Of a stretch of 53,621 nucleotides of DNA, positions 16,328-23,761 are shown piece by piece. Each line of letters begins with the position of its first letter. The stretch's first letter is position 1. The notes beneath the pieces are model-generated. The model did not search any database. It had not been told where the DNA came from and saw only the letters and a list, made by a program, of their open reading frames with translations. The DNA is from Dankookia rubra (GTDB taxonomy: Bacteria > Pseudomonadota > Alphaproteobacteria > Acetobacterales > Acetobacteraceae), in NCBI RefSeq assembly GCF_004355005.1, contig NZ_SMSJ01000040.1, positions 1 to 53,621 of the forward strand, written 5' to 3'. The position numbers and the translations under genes are program-made.

Positions 16328-17296
16328 TCAGGGCTTCGGCAGCAGGCCGGCGCGGGCGGCCTCGGCCCAGACCTGCTCCTCCCGCACCAGGGTGGCGGCG
16401 AGCGCCCTCAGGTCCATCGGCGCAGGATCGACCGCCAAGCTGCGCAGCCGTGCCTGCATCGCCGGCGTGGCGCTGATCTCGGCGAGCGCGGTGTTGAGCT
16501 GCTGGGTGATGGGCTCAGGGAGCTTCGCCGGGCCGAACAGGCCGAACCAGCCGTCGAACTCCACCTCCGGCACGCCGGCCTCGCGCAGGGTCGGCACCTC
16601 CGGCAGCGTGGCGGAGCGCTGCGGCGAGCTGACCGCGATGATCCTGATCTTGCCGCCCGGCAGCAGCCCCATCGCCGTCGCCGGACTGCCCCAGGCGAGC
16701 TTCAGGTGGCCGCCCGTCAGGTCGCCGAGATAGGCACCGCTGCCACGATAGGGCACCTCGGTCAGCTGGAGCCCGGCGGCCTGGGCGAAGCGGTTCGCGG
16801 TGTAGGAGGACTGCGCGTCGGACGTCGCCTGGGCGAGCTCGCCCGGATGCGTCCGGGCATAGGCGATCATGCCGGGCAGGTCCTTGAACGGGGCATCGAC
16901 GTTCAGCATCAGCACCAGCGGGTAGCGCGCCATCAGCCCGATCGGCGTGAAGTCGGCCGCCGGGTCGAAGGGCAGCGGGCTGACCATCTGCCGGTTCATC
17001 ACATGCGTGCTGGTGACTGCCAGCAGCGTGTAGCCATCGGCCGGCGCCCGGGCGACGGCTTCCGTGCCCACCACGCCGTTGGCGCCTGGCCGGTTCTCCA
17101 CCACAAAGGTCTGGCCGAAGCGCTGCGTCAACTGTTCGGCAAAGGCGCGGGTAGTGATGTCGGTGCCGCCGCCGGGGGCATAGGCGACGACGATCCGCAC
17201 TGGCCGCGTCGGCCAGGCCGGCTGCGCGCGCAGCGCCGGGGCAGCAAGGACGAGGGCGAGGCCGCCGAACGCGCGGCGGGTGAGCGTGGCGGTCAT
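16328..17296 (-). CDS. Bug/TctC-family tripartite tricarboxylate transporter receptor
   Basis: A 322-residue periplasmic solute receptor. It has a short N-terminal signal with an Arg pair (LTRRAFGGLALVLAAPALRAQ), then the family start WPTRPVRIVVAYAPGGGTDI, the second-domain motif VVENRPGANGVVGTE and PYRGSGAYLGDLTGGH. Bug proteins bind small carboxylates by a water-bridged carboxylate clamp and deliver them to TctAB-type membrane subunits, which are not present in this window. The ATG overlaps the upstream monooxygenase stop by one base (TGATG). Its presence suggests that the operon's substrate is a carboxylic acid taken up from outside. Confidence 0.9.
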   Translation of the reverse strand: MTATLTRRAFGGLALVLAAPALRAQPAWPTRPVRIVVAYAPGGGTDITTRAFAEQLTQRFGQTFVVENRPGANGVVGTEAVARAPADGYTLLAVTSTHVMNRQMVSPLPFDPAADFTPIGLMARYPLVLMLNVDAPFKDLPGMIAYARTHPGELAQATSDAQSSYTANRFAQAAGLQLTEVPYRGSGAYLGDLTGGHLKLAWGSPATAMGLLPGGKIRIIAVSSPQRSATLPEVPTLREAGVPEVEFDGWFGLFGPAKLPEPITQQLNTALAEISATPAMQARLRSLAVDPAPMDLRALAATLVREEQVWAEAARAGLLPKP

Positions 17297-18669
17297 CAGC
17301 GTGCCTCCTTCCATGCGCCGGTGCCCGGCCTTGCCAAACCCAGGTTTTCGCGCAGCGTCGCGCCGGCGTAGTCGCGGTGATAAAGGCCCCGCCGCTGCAG
17401 CTCGGGCACCACCAGCCGAGTGAAATCCTCGAAGGACGCCGGATATTGCGAGGCGACGAGGACGAAGCCGTCGCAGCCGCGGCCCTCGAACCATTCCTGC
17501 ATCTGGTCGGCGACCTGCACCGGCGTGCCGGTGAAGTTGGGGAACTCCCGCGTCGTGCCGCGGCCGGAGAACTGCACGAAATCGCGGATCGTCGGGTTCG
17601 GCTTGCCGCTCATCTGGACGATGCGGTCCTTGAAGCCGGTCCAGGACAGCCGGGCGAGTTCGGCATCGGTGAACTCGCTGTCCATGTCCTTCGAGGCGAA
17701 ATCGAAATTCAGCGCCTCGGACAGCAGCACCACCGCATCCACCGGCTTGGCCAGCGCCTCGGTGAAGGCGCGCTTCTCCTCGGCCTGGGCGGCGGTCTCG
17801 GCGACGTTCACGTAGCAGGCCGGGGCGACGGCGACGCTGTCCGGATCGCGTCCGGCTGCGGCGACGGCGGATTTCAGCTCGGCATACTGCTTCCGCCCGG
17901 CGGCGAGATTCGGGTAGACGACGAAGATCAGCTCCCCCCAGCGGCCAGCGAAGCGCCGGCCGCGGCCGGACTGGCCGGCCTGGATCAGCACCGGGTGGCC
18001 CTGCGGGCTGCGCGGCACCGGCAGCGGACCGTGAGTGTGGAAGAACCTGCCCTCGTGCTTCAGCGCATGGACCTTGCCGCCATCGGCGAAGCGACCGGTT
18101 GCCTTGTCGAGGATGATTGCGTCATCCTCCCAGCTGTCCCAATGACCGAGCACGGCTTCCATGAACTCGTCGGCGCGGTCGTAGCGCAGGTCGTGCTCCA
18201 AATGCTCGGTACGCCCGAAATTCGCGGCTTCCGAATCATTGAGCGAGGTGACGACGTTCCAGGCGGCGCGGCCGCGCGTCATCAGGTCGAGCGTGGCGAA
18301 GAGCCGCGCGACGTGGAAGGGTTCGTAATAGGTAGTCGAATAGGTGCCGCCGAGCCCAAGGCGGGAGGTGACGCCGGACATGACGGCGAGGATCGTCGCC
18401 GGGTCCATCTTGACCACGCGGATGCCGTTCTCGACGGCCGCGCGGTGGTCGCGGCCGTAGATGTCGGGCATCGCCAGCCGGTCGTCGAAGAAGGCGAGGT
18501 GGAACTTGCCTTCCTCCAGCACGCGCGCCACCCGCATGAAATGGTCGGGGCCGAGATAGTCGGTCGAGGCGGCGGGGTGCCGCCAGGAGCCGGGGGCGAT
18601 GGAGCAGTTCTGCGCCTGCAGGAAGCCCACCATCTTCATCGTTCGGCCGGGTGCGGCCATGTCGTTCAC
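17296..18669 (-). CDS. NtaA/SnaA/DszA-type FMN-dependent monooxygenase
   Basis: A 457-residue luciferase-superfamily protein of the long NtaA/SnaA/DszA subgroup (nitrilotriacetate, pristinamycin, dibenzothiophene-sulfone monooxygenases). Typical segments are FFDDRLAMPDIYGRDH (about residues 61-76), TLDLMTRGRAAWNVVTSLND, GPLPVPRSPQGHPVLIQAGQSGRGR and the long insertion before PSEFADQM-like residues (TGTPVQVADQM). These enzymes use FMNH2 supplied by a separate flavin reductase; none is adjacent here. It starts 12 bp after the CoA transferase gene. The substrate is presumably the compound processed by the operon. Confidence 0.88.
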   Translation of the reverse strand: MNDMAAPGRTMKMVGFLQAQNCSIAPGSWRHPAASTDYLGPDHFMRVARVLEEGKFHLAFFDDRLAMPDIYGRDHRAAVENGIRVVKMDPATILAVMSGVTSRLGLGGTYSTTYYEPFHVARLFATLDLMTRGRAAWNVVTSLNDSEAANFGRTEHLEHDLRYDRADEFMEAVLGHWDSWEDDAIILDKATGRFADGGKVHALKHEGRFFHTHGPLPVPRSPQGHPVLIQAGQSGRGRRFAGRWGELIFVVYPNLAAGRKQYAELKSAVAAAGRDPDSVAVAPACYVNVAETAAQAEEKRAFTEALAKPVDAVVLLSEALNFDFASKDMDSEFTDAELARLSWTGFKDRIVQMSGKPNPTIRDFVQFSGRGTTREFPNFTGTPVQVADQMQEWFEGRGCDGFVLVASQYPASFEDFTRLVVPELQRRGLYHRDYAGATLRENLGLARPGTGAWKEAR

Positions 18670-18681
18670 TCCCCAGGATTG

Positions 18682-19884
18682 TCAGACGGCGCCGCTGCCG
18701 CGCAGCGCCGCGATGTCGCCCATCGCCAGGCCGAGCCATTCGCCCAGCACCGCATCCGTATCGGCGCCGCGGGCACGGCCGGCATGCCGCAGCGTCGCCG
18801 GCGTCGCGGTCAGGGTCGGCACGGGCGCGGGCAGCACCAGCTCGCCCGCCCGCTCGTCCAGGATGCGCAGCAGGTTGCCGCGGGCAGCGATCTGCGGGTC
18901 GGCAAAGATGTCGGCGATGCTGTTGATCGGTCCCCAGGGCACCTCGGCCGCGTCGCAGGCGGCCCCGAGTTCCTCCATCGGCATCGTCGCCGCCCAGTCG
19001 GCGACGATGCCGTTGACCTCGGACCGCGCGGCGATGCGCTGTGCCGTCGTGGCGTAGCGGTCGGCCGCGGTCAGCTCCGTCCGGCCCATCGCCTCGGCCA
19101 GACGCGCAAAGATCTTGTCGCTGGTGCAGGCGATGGCGACCCAACGGCCCTCCTTCGTCTGCCAATGGCCGTGCGGCACCACGGTCGGCACGTCGGCGCC
19201 CATGCGCTCCCGCACTGTGCCGTTGCGGGCATAGGCCGGGGCGGTCTCGTCCAGCAGGCGGAAGACCGATTCGTACAACCCGATGTCGACATCCTGGCCC
19301 TGCCCCGTGCGCTCCGCGACGCGCAGCGCCATCAGCACGCCGACCGTACCCCAGATGCCCGAGAGATAGTCGGCCAGCGAGGTCGAGCCCGGCACCACCG
19401 GCCGTCCGTCTGGCTCGCCGGCCAGGTAGCTGAGCCCGCCGAAGCCGTGCGCCACGCGGGCGAAGCCGGGCAGGCCGCGCTTCGGCCCGGTCTGGCCATA
19501 GGCGCTGACCCGCAGCACCACCAGCTTCGGGTTGATCTCCCGCAGGCTGTCGGGCGAGAGCCCCCATTTCTCGAGCGTCCCGGGGCGGAAATTCTCCAGC
19601 AGCACGTCGGATTGCGCGATCAGCTTGCGAAACACCGCGGCACCCTCCGGATGGCGCAGGTCGAGCGTCATGCACCGCTTGTTGCGCGCCTCGCTCAGCC
19701 AGGCGAGCGTATCGCCACATTCGGTCGGCGTGCCGAAGGCGCGCATCGGGTCGCCAAGCTTCGGGTGCTCGATCTTCAGCACCGTCGCGCCGAAATCGGC
19801 CAGGATGGTCCCGGCGAAGGGCGCGGCGAGGAAAGTCGCCACGTCCAGCACCTTCACACCCGCCATGGGCTGCGGCGCGGTCAT
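18682..19884 (-). CDS. CaiB/BaiF-family (class III) CoA transferase
   Basis: A 400-residue interlocked-fold CoA transferase. N-terminal VKVLDVATFLAAPFAGTILADFGA, then KRCMTLDLRHPEG, LLENFRPGTLEKWGL and the conserved segment SLADYLSG, in which Asp172 aligns with the catalytic Asp that forms the acyl-enzyme anhydride. Such enzymes move CoA from a donor such as succinyl-CoA to a carboxylic acid. The ATG overlaps the end of the CoA ester lyase gene by 4 bp (ATGA). In this operon it probably activates the substrate or an intermediate as a CoA thioester (inference). Confidence 0.9.
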   Translation of the reverse strand: MTAPQPMAGVKVLDVATFLAAPFAGTILADFGATVLKIEHPKLGDPMRAFGTPTECGDTLAWLSEARNKRCMTLDLRHPEGAAVFRKLIAQSDVLLENFRPGTLEKWGLSPDSLREINPKLVVLRVSAYGQTGPKRGLPGFARVAHGFGGLSYLAGEPDGRPVVPGSTSLADYLSGIWGTVGVLMALRVAERTGQGQDVDIGLYESVFRLLDETAPAYARNGTVRERMGADVPTVVPHGHWQTKEGRWVAIACTSDKIFARLAEAMGRTELTAADRYATTAQRIAARSEVNGIVADWAATMPMEELGAACDAAEVPWGPINSIADIFADPQIAARGNLLRILDERAGELVLPAPVPTLTATPATLRHAGRARGADTDAVLGEWLGLAMGDIAALRGSGAV

Positions 19885-20819
19885 GCCGCCTCTCCCGCCT
19901 GGCTCAGGATCTCGCGCGCCATCCGCGCATGCACCGCGTCCACCATGGTTCCCCCCTCCCCCACCGCGCCGGACGAGCCATCGAGCAGCGCGAGCACGCG
20001 CCGCGCCCAAGCAAGCCGTGCCGGGTCCGGCCTGAAGACCGCGTTGATGGGCGCCACCTGGTCGGGGTGGATCGCCCATTTCCCCGCATAGCCCAGCGCC
20101 CGCGACCGCAGGGCGGAGGCGCGCAGCCCCGCCTCGTCGCGGTAGTCGGCGTAGACCGCGTCGATCGGCCGGATGCCCGCGGCGCGGCAGGCATTGGCGA
20201 TGCGCGCCAGGGCGTAGTGCCATTGGTCGTTGCGGTGCGGCTCGGGCTCGGCCGGCATGGCGTAGTCTGGGTTCGGCAGGCCCACCGTGCTGTCCGGGGT
20301 CCGCATTTCCGCCATGTAGTCGCCGAGGCCGAAAATCATCGTCTCCAGCCGCGGATGCGCCGTCGCTATGATTTCCGCATTGCCGACGCCCTTCGGCGTC
20401 TCCACCAGGGCGGCAATGCCGATCCGCCGGCCAGGGCCACGCGCCGCCTCGATCCCGTCGAGCAGTGCGGCAACGAAGCGGATGTCGAAGGGCTCCGAGG
20501 ACTTCGGCAGCACGATGCGGTCGAGCCGCGGGCAGGCCGCGGCGACCTCGACGATGTCGCGGTGGCACCAGGGCGTGCCGATGCCGTTGACGCGGACCGA
20601 CATGATTCTGCCGCCCCAGTCGATCCCGTTCAGTGCGCCGATCGCCGCCAGCCGCGCCGCATCCTTCCGGTCCTCCGCCACCCCGTCCTCGAGGTCCAGC
20701 ACCACGGCATCCGCCGCGCCGGCCGCGGCCTTGCCGAAGAAGCGCTCGGCGCTGGCCGGCACCGACAGTTCGCTGCGCTGCGGGCGGTGGCCCTCGACGC
20801 CCGTATCCGTTGCTGTCAC
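19881..20819 (-). CDS. HpcH/HpaI-family CoA ester lyase (CitE-like)
   Basis: A 312-residue TIM-barrel lyase of the citrate lyase beta/malyl-CoA lyase group. Family landmarks are RSELSVPASAERFFGKAA at the N-terminus, AVVLDLEDGVAEDRK (metal and acid site), IALVETPKGVGN and ALGYAGKWAIHPDQVAPIN near the C-terminus. It cleaves beta-hydroxyacyl-CoA such as malyl- or citramalyl-CoA to a 2-oxoacid plus acyl-CoA. No ATG is suitable; GTG 20817-20819 is chosen because GGAGG lies about 4-9 nt upstream and homology begins shortly after. Only 15 bp separate it from the divergent LysR start. First gene of the six-gene operon. Confidence 0.85.
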   Translation of the reverse strand: MTATDTGVEGHRPQRSELSVPASAERFFGKAAAGAADAVVLDLEDGVAEDRKDAARLAAIGALNGIDWGGRIMSVRVNGIGTPWCHRDIVEVAAACPRLDRIVLPKSSEPFDIRFVAALLDGIEAARGPGRRIGIAALVETPKGVGNAEIIATAHPRLETMIFGLGDYMAEMRTPDSTVGLPNPDYAMPAEPEPHRNDQWHYALARIANACRAAGIRPIDAVYADYRDEAGLRASALRSRALGYAGKWAIHPDQVAPINAVFRPDPARLAWARRVLALLDGSSGAVGEGGTMVDAVHARMAREILSQAGEAA

Positions 20820-20834
20820 GCTGCGGCCTCCGCC

Positions 20835-21851
20835 ATGTCCGTCAACCTCAAGCTGCTGAATGCCTTCCTGGCCGTGGCCGAGCACGGCAGCTTCCGCCGC
20901 GCGGCGGAACTGGCCGGCCGCTCGCAGTCGGCGCTGTCGGTGCAGGTGCGGGATTTGGAGGACCAGCTCGGCGCCTCGCTCTTCCACCGCACCACCCGCT
21001 CCGTCGGCCTGACGCGGGAGGGCGAGGCGCTGCTGCCGCATGCCCGCCGCGCGATCGCCGAGATGGAGGCCGGGCTGCGCCAGGTGCGGGCGGCCGCCGG
21101 CATGCAGGACGGGCGGCTGGCGCTCGGTTGCCCGCCGCATATCGCCGCAACCACGCTGCCGGCGCTGTTCATGCAATTCCACGCCGCGCATCCCGGCGTC
21201 GCGCTCAGCATCCGGGAGATGCCGCAGGCCGGGGTGCTGGAAGGGATCCGGCGGCAGGAGCTGGATTTCGGCATCGGACCGCGCCCGGCGCATGCCCCGA
21301 GCCTGGTCTTCGCCCCGTTGATGGAGGAGGAGATCGTCGCCCTGGCCCCGCCGCGCTTCGCCCCGGCCGGCGACAGCATCGGCCTCGCGGCGCTCGGTGC
21401 CTTGCCGGTTCTCATCACCTCCGGCACCAACAGCATGCGGGCGATGGTGGAGGAAGCGGCGGCCAGCATCGGCGTCTCCTTCCATCTGCGCTGCGAGGTG
21501 CAGATGCCGGAGACGGCGATCGCCCTGGCGGCGATGGGGCTTGGGGTGGCAATCGTGCCGCAGCTCGCGCTGGTTGGCCGCGGGCTGGCCGGGCTGCGGC
21601 TGCTGCGGATCAGCGATCCGCCGCTGCTGCGGGAGGTCGGCATCGTCCAGTTGCGCGGACACCGGCTATCGCCGGCAGCGACAACTTTCCAGGAACTGCT
21701 GCGGTCGCGGCTGATCGCCCTGCCCTTGCCGGCGGCGGATGCGCTGCCATCCGATGATCCTGGCCTTTGCGCCATGGCGTTCCCATCCCGCGCCGCGGAA
21801 GCCGCGGCTCCGGGGGGATCAAAGCCCGCCCCTTGCCGGACAGGCAAATGA
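20835..21851 (+). CDS. LysR-family transcriptional regulator
   Basis: A 338-residue LysR-type regulator. The N-terminal winged helix-turn-helix (about residues 3-62) reads LLNAFLAVAEHGSFRRAAEL, then SQSALSVQVRDLEDQLGASLFHRT. The effector-binding periplasmic-protein-like domain follows (about 90-295, beginning LALGCPPHIAAT). The last 40 or so residues form an Ala/Pro-rich tail beyond the usual family length of about 300. It is divergent from the CoA lyase operon with only 15 bp between start codons, so it very likely controls that operon. LysR proteins usually need a small-molecule co-inducer, often a pathway intermediate. Confidence 0.9.
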   Translation: MSVNLKLLNAFLAVAEHGSFRRAAELAGRSQSALSVQVRDLEDQLGASLFHRTTRSVGLTREGEALLPHARRAIAEMEAGLRQVRAAAGMQDGRLALGCPPHIAATTLPALFMQFHAAHPGVALSIREMPQAGVLEGIRRQELDFGIGPRPAHAPSLVFAPLMEEEIVALAPPRFAPAGDSIGLAALGALPVLITSGTNSMRAMVEEAAASIGVSFHLRCEVQMPETAIALAAMGLGVAIVPQLALVGRGLAGLRLLRISDPPLLREVGIVQLRGHRLSPAATTFQELLRSRLIALPLPAADALPSDDPGLCAMAFPSRAAEAAAPGGSKPAPCRTGK

Positions 21852-21961
21852 GTTTCGACAAGCGATTGATCGTATTTCCGCTGCATCCGGCGGGGGCCGT
21901 TCCGCTTCGCGGCGGCGACCGACTGGTCTAGGTTTCGGTACATCACGTGGGAGACGCGACC

Positions 21962-22423
21962 ATGACCGAAGCCAGGCTTGCCCCAAACCTGCCGGAGTGG
22001 ATGGTGGAACACGCCAACCGCTACCTCTCGAGCGGCGGCACGGATGGCCACATGTACACCGTGACCCCGCCCGGGCGGCAGCAGATGACGGTGCCATCGC
22101 TGCTGCTGACCACCACCGGGCGGAAGTCCGGCGACCGCTACATCTTCCCGCTTTTCTACGGGGATGTCGGCGAGGGCTGGGTCATTGTCGCCTCCAAGGG
22201 TGGCGCGCCGGAGCATCCCGGATGGTACCGCAACATCCTCGCCAACCCCGAGGTCGAAGTGCAGGTCGGCACGCGGAAGACGAAGGCGAGCGCGCGGACC
22301 GTAACGGGCGAGGAGCGCGCCCGGCTCTGGCAGCAGGCGCTGGAATTCTGGCCGCCCTATGCGGATTACGCGCTGAAGACCGAACGCGAGATCCCGGTGG
22401 TGGTGCTCGACCCCATCGAATAG
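21962..22423 (+). CDS. DUF385/Ddn-family deazaflavin-dependent nitroreductase-like protein
   Basis: A 153-residue split-barrel protein. The segments LLLTTTGRKSGDRYIFPLFYG (about residues 44-64), WVIVASKGGAPEHPGWYRNILANPEVEVQVG and ARLWQQALEFWPPYADY are the hallmarks of the F420H2-dependent quinone/nitro reductases related to mycobacterial Ddn. ATG 21962 is preferred over the in-frame ATG at 21947 because GGGAG lies about 8 nt before it. It is followed by a palindromic element and then another predicted F420-linked gene. No F420 biosynthesis gene lies in this window, so cofactor use is family-based inference. Confidence 0.85.
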   Translation: MTEARLAPNLPEWMVEHANRYLSSGGTDGHMYTVTPPGRQQMTVPSLLLTTTGRKSGDRYIFPLFYGDVGEGWVIVASKGGAPEHPGWYRNILANPEVEVQVGTRKTKASARTVTGEERARLWQQALEFWPPYADYALKTEREIPVVVLDPIE

Positions 22424-22462
22424 AGCAGATCGTCGGAATGCCCGGACGGGTGATTCTGCTCT
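22422..22462. repeat. Palindromic hairpin unit overlapping the end of the Ddn-like gene
   Basis: Perfect eight-base arms AGAGCAGA (22422-22429) and TCTGCTCT (22455-22462) surround a 25-base GC-rich loop. The left arm starts inside the TAG stop at 22421-22423. The sequence resembles the short palindromic intergenic elements scattered in alphaproteobacterial genomes, and it may also act as a transcript end. Confidence 0.6.
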
Positions 22463-22474
22463 GACGAGAATGGA

Positions 22475-22517
22475 CTACAGCGGTGCGGCGTTCATTTTGG
22501 AACGCAAACCGCTGTAG
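22475..22517. repeat. Nested inverted repeat (cruciform-like) between two genes
   Basis: Ten-base outer arms CTACAGCGGT (22475-22484) and ACCGCTGTAG (22508-22517) enclose a second, inner inverted repeat GCGTTC (22488-22493) and GAACGC (22500-22505) with the loop ATTTTG. It lies 12 bases after the preceding palindrome, in the 182-bp spacer between two F420-type genes. The two units together look like one mobile palindromic element; alternatively the nested repeat could be a dimeric operator. Confidence 0.65.
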
Positions 22518-22605
22518 CCGCGGCCGGGGCGCCGCATGATGGGGGCAAACAATCGCCCTGCCGCCGCGTTGGGAGGCACTCACCCCATGACGGAGCCACC
22601 CGGCG

Positions 22606-23565
22606 ATGATCAAGCTCGGCTACAAGCTGATGTCCGAGGAGCACGGGCCGAAGGACCTCGTCCGCAACCTCGTGCGGGCCGAACAGGCCGGTTTCGACCT
22701 TGCCGCCATCTCCGACCATTTCTCCCCCTGGGTCGAGGAACAGGGCCATGCGCCGCTGGCCTGGTCGGTGCTCGGCGCGGCGGCGCAGGCGACCACCCGC
22801 ATCGGGCTGATGACGGCGGTGACCTGCCCGATCATGCGCTACCACCCGGCCATCATCGCCCAGGGTGCGGCGACCATCGCCCTGCTGAGCGACAACCGGT
22901 TCACCCTTGGCCTCGGCGCCGGCGAGCGGCTGAACGAGCACGTCGCAGGCCAGGGCTGGCCCGGCGTCGGCGAGCGGCACGAGCGGTTGTCGGAAGCGAT
23001 CGACATCATCCAGGGCCTGCTGACCGGCGACCTCAGCAACTACCGCGGGCAGTATTTCCGGCTCGACCAGGCGCGGCTCTACGACCGGCCGAGCGAGAAG
23101 CCGCCCGTGGTGATGGCGGCCGGCGGCCCGGAAGCGGCGCGGCTGGCCGCCCGCAAGACCGACGGGCTGGTGGTGACCGAGCCGAAGCCCGAACTGGTCG
23201 AGGCCTTCCGCTCGGCGAATGGGAACGGCCCGCGCTATGCCGAGGTGTCTATGTGCTGGGCACCGTCCGCGGACGAGGCGCAGAAAACCGCGCACCACTA
23301 CTTCCGCTGGGCGGTCACCGGCTGGGCGGTGCAGGCCGAGTTGCCCAATACCCGGGGATTCGCCGCCGCGACCAAGCACGTGACGCCCGAGATCGTGGCG
23401 CAGCAGGTGACCTGCGGCCCGGCGGCGGAAGTCCACCTGGACGCCATCAACAAGTACATCGATGCCGGCTACGACCACATCATCCTGACCCAGGTCGGGC
23501 CCCGCCAAGCCGAGTTCATCGAGTTCTTCGAGCGTCAACTGGCGCCCGCGCTGCGGCGGCGCTGA
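22606..23565 (+). CDS. LLM-class F420-dependent oxidoreductase (G6PDH-like subgroup)
   Basis: A 319-residue luciferase-superfamily barrel in the subgroup that contains F420-dependent glucose-6-phosphate dehydrogenase and relatives. It starts MIKLGYKLMSEEHGP and shows FDLAAISDHFSPW, IGLMTAVTCPIMRYHPAIIAQ (about residues 66-86), RFTLGLGAGERLNEHV and PPVVMAAGGPEAARLAARKTDGL. Close matches are usually labelled with this subgroup rather than as true G6PDH. A near-N-terminal GGCGATG context supplies a weak ribosome-binding site. It follows the Ddn-like gene after the palindromic element; both are predicted to use F420. Confidence 0.85.
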   Translation: MIKLGYKLMSEEHGPKDLVRNLVRAEQAGFDLAAISDHFSPWVEEQGHAPLAWSVLGAAAQATTRIGLMTAVTCPIMRYHPAIIAQGAATIALLSDNRFTLGLGAGERLNEHVAGQGWPGVGERHERLSEAIDIIQGLLTGDLSNYRGQYFRLDQARLYDRPSEKPPVVMAAGGPEAARLAARKTDGLVVTEPKPELVEAFRSANGNGPRYAEVSMCWAPSADEAQKTAHHYFRWAVTGWAVQAELPNTRGFAAATKHVTPEIVAQQVTCGPAAEVHLDAINKYIDAGYDHIILTQVGPRQAEFIEFFERQLAPALRRR

Positions 23566-23761
23566 GCACCGGCGGGCGCGGTATCATCGGTCCCGCGCCC
23601 TCCACCCGGGGTAGATAATTCCGAGACCGCAGCAAGCATCGCGTTCTCACTGATTCGTCACCGCGTTCATTGGCCGTGCCAGGGCCATGCTGGCGCATCG
23701 GTCCATGGGTTGGGCCGGCCAGCTGCCGTCGCCACGGCATGGCGATGCGACCGGAGACAGG

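Noticed and set aside
17377-20091. A 904-codon plus-strand open frame
   Set aside because: Antisense to the catabolic operon, which has clear family matches; no features of its own.
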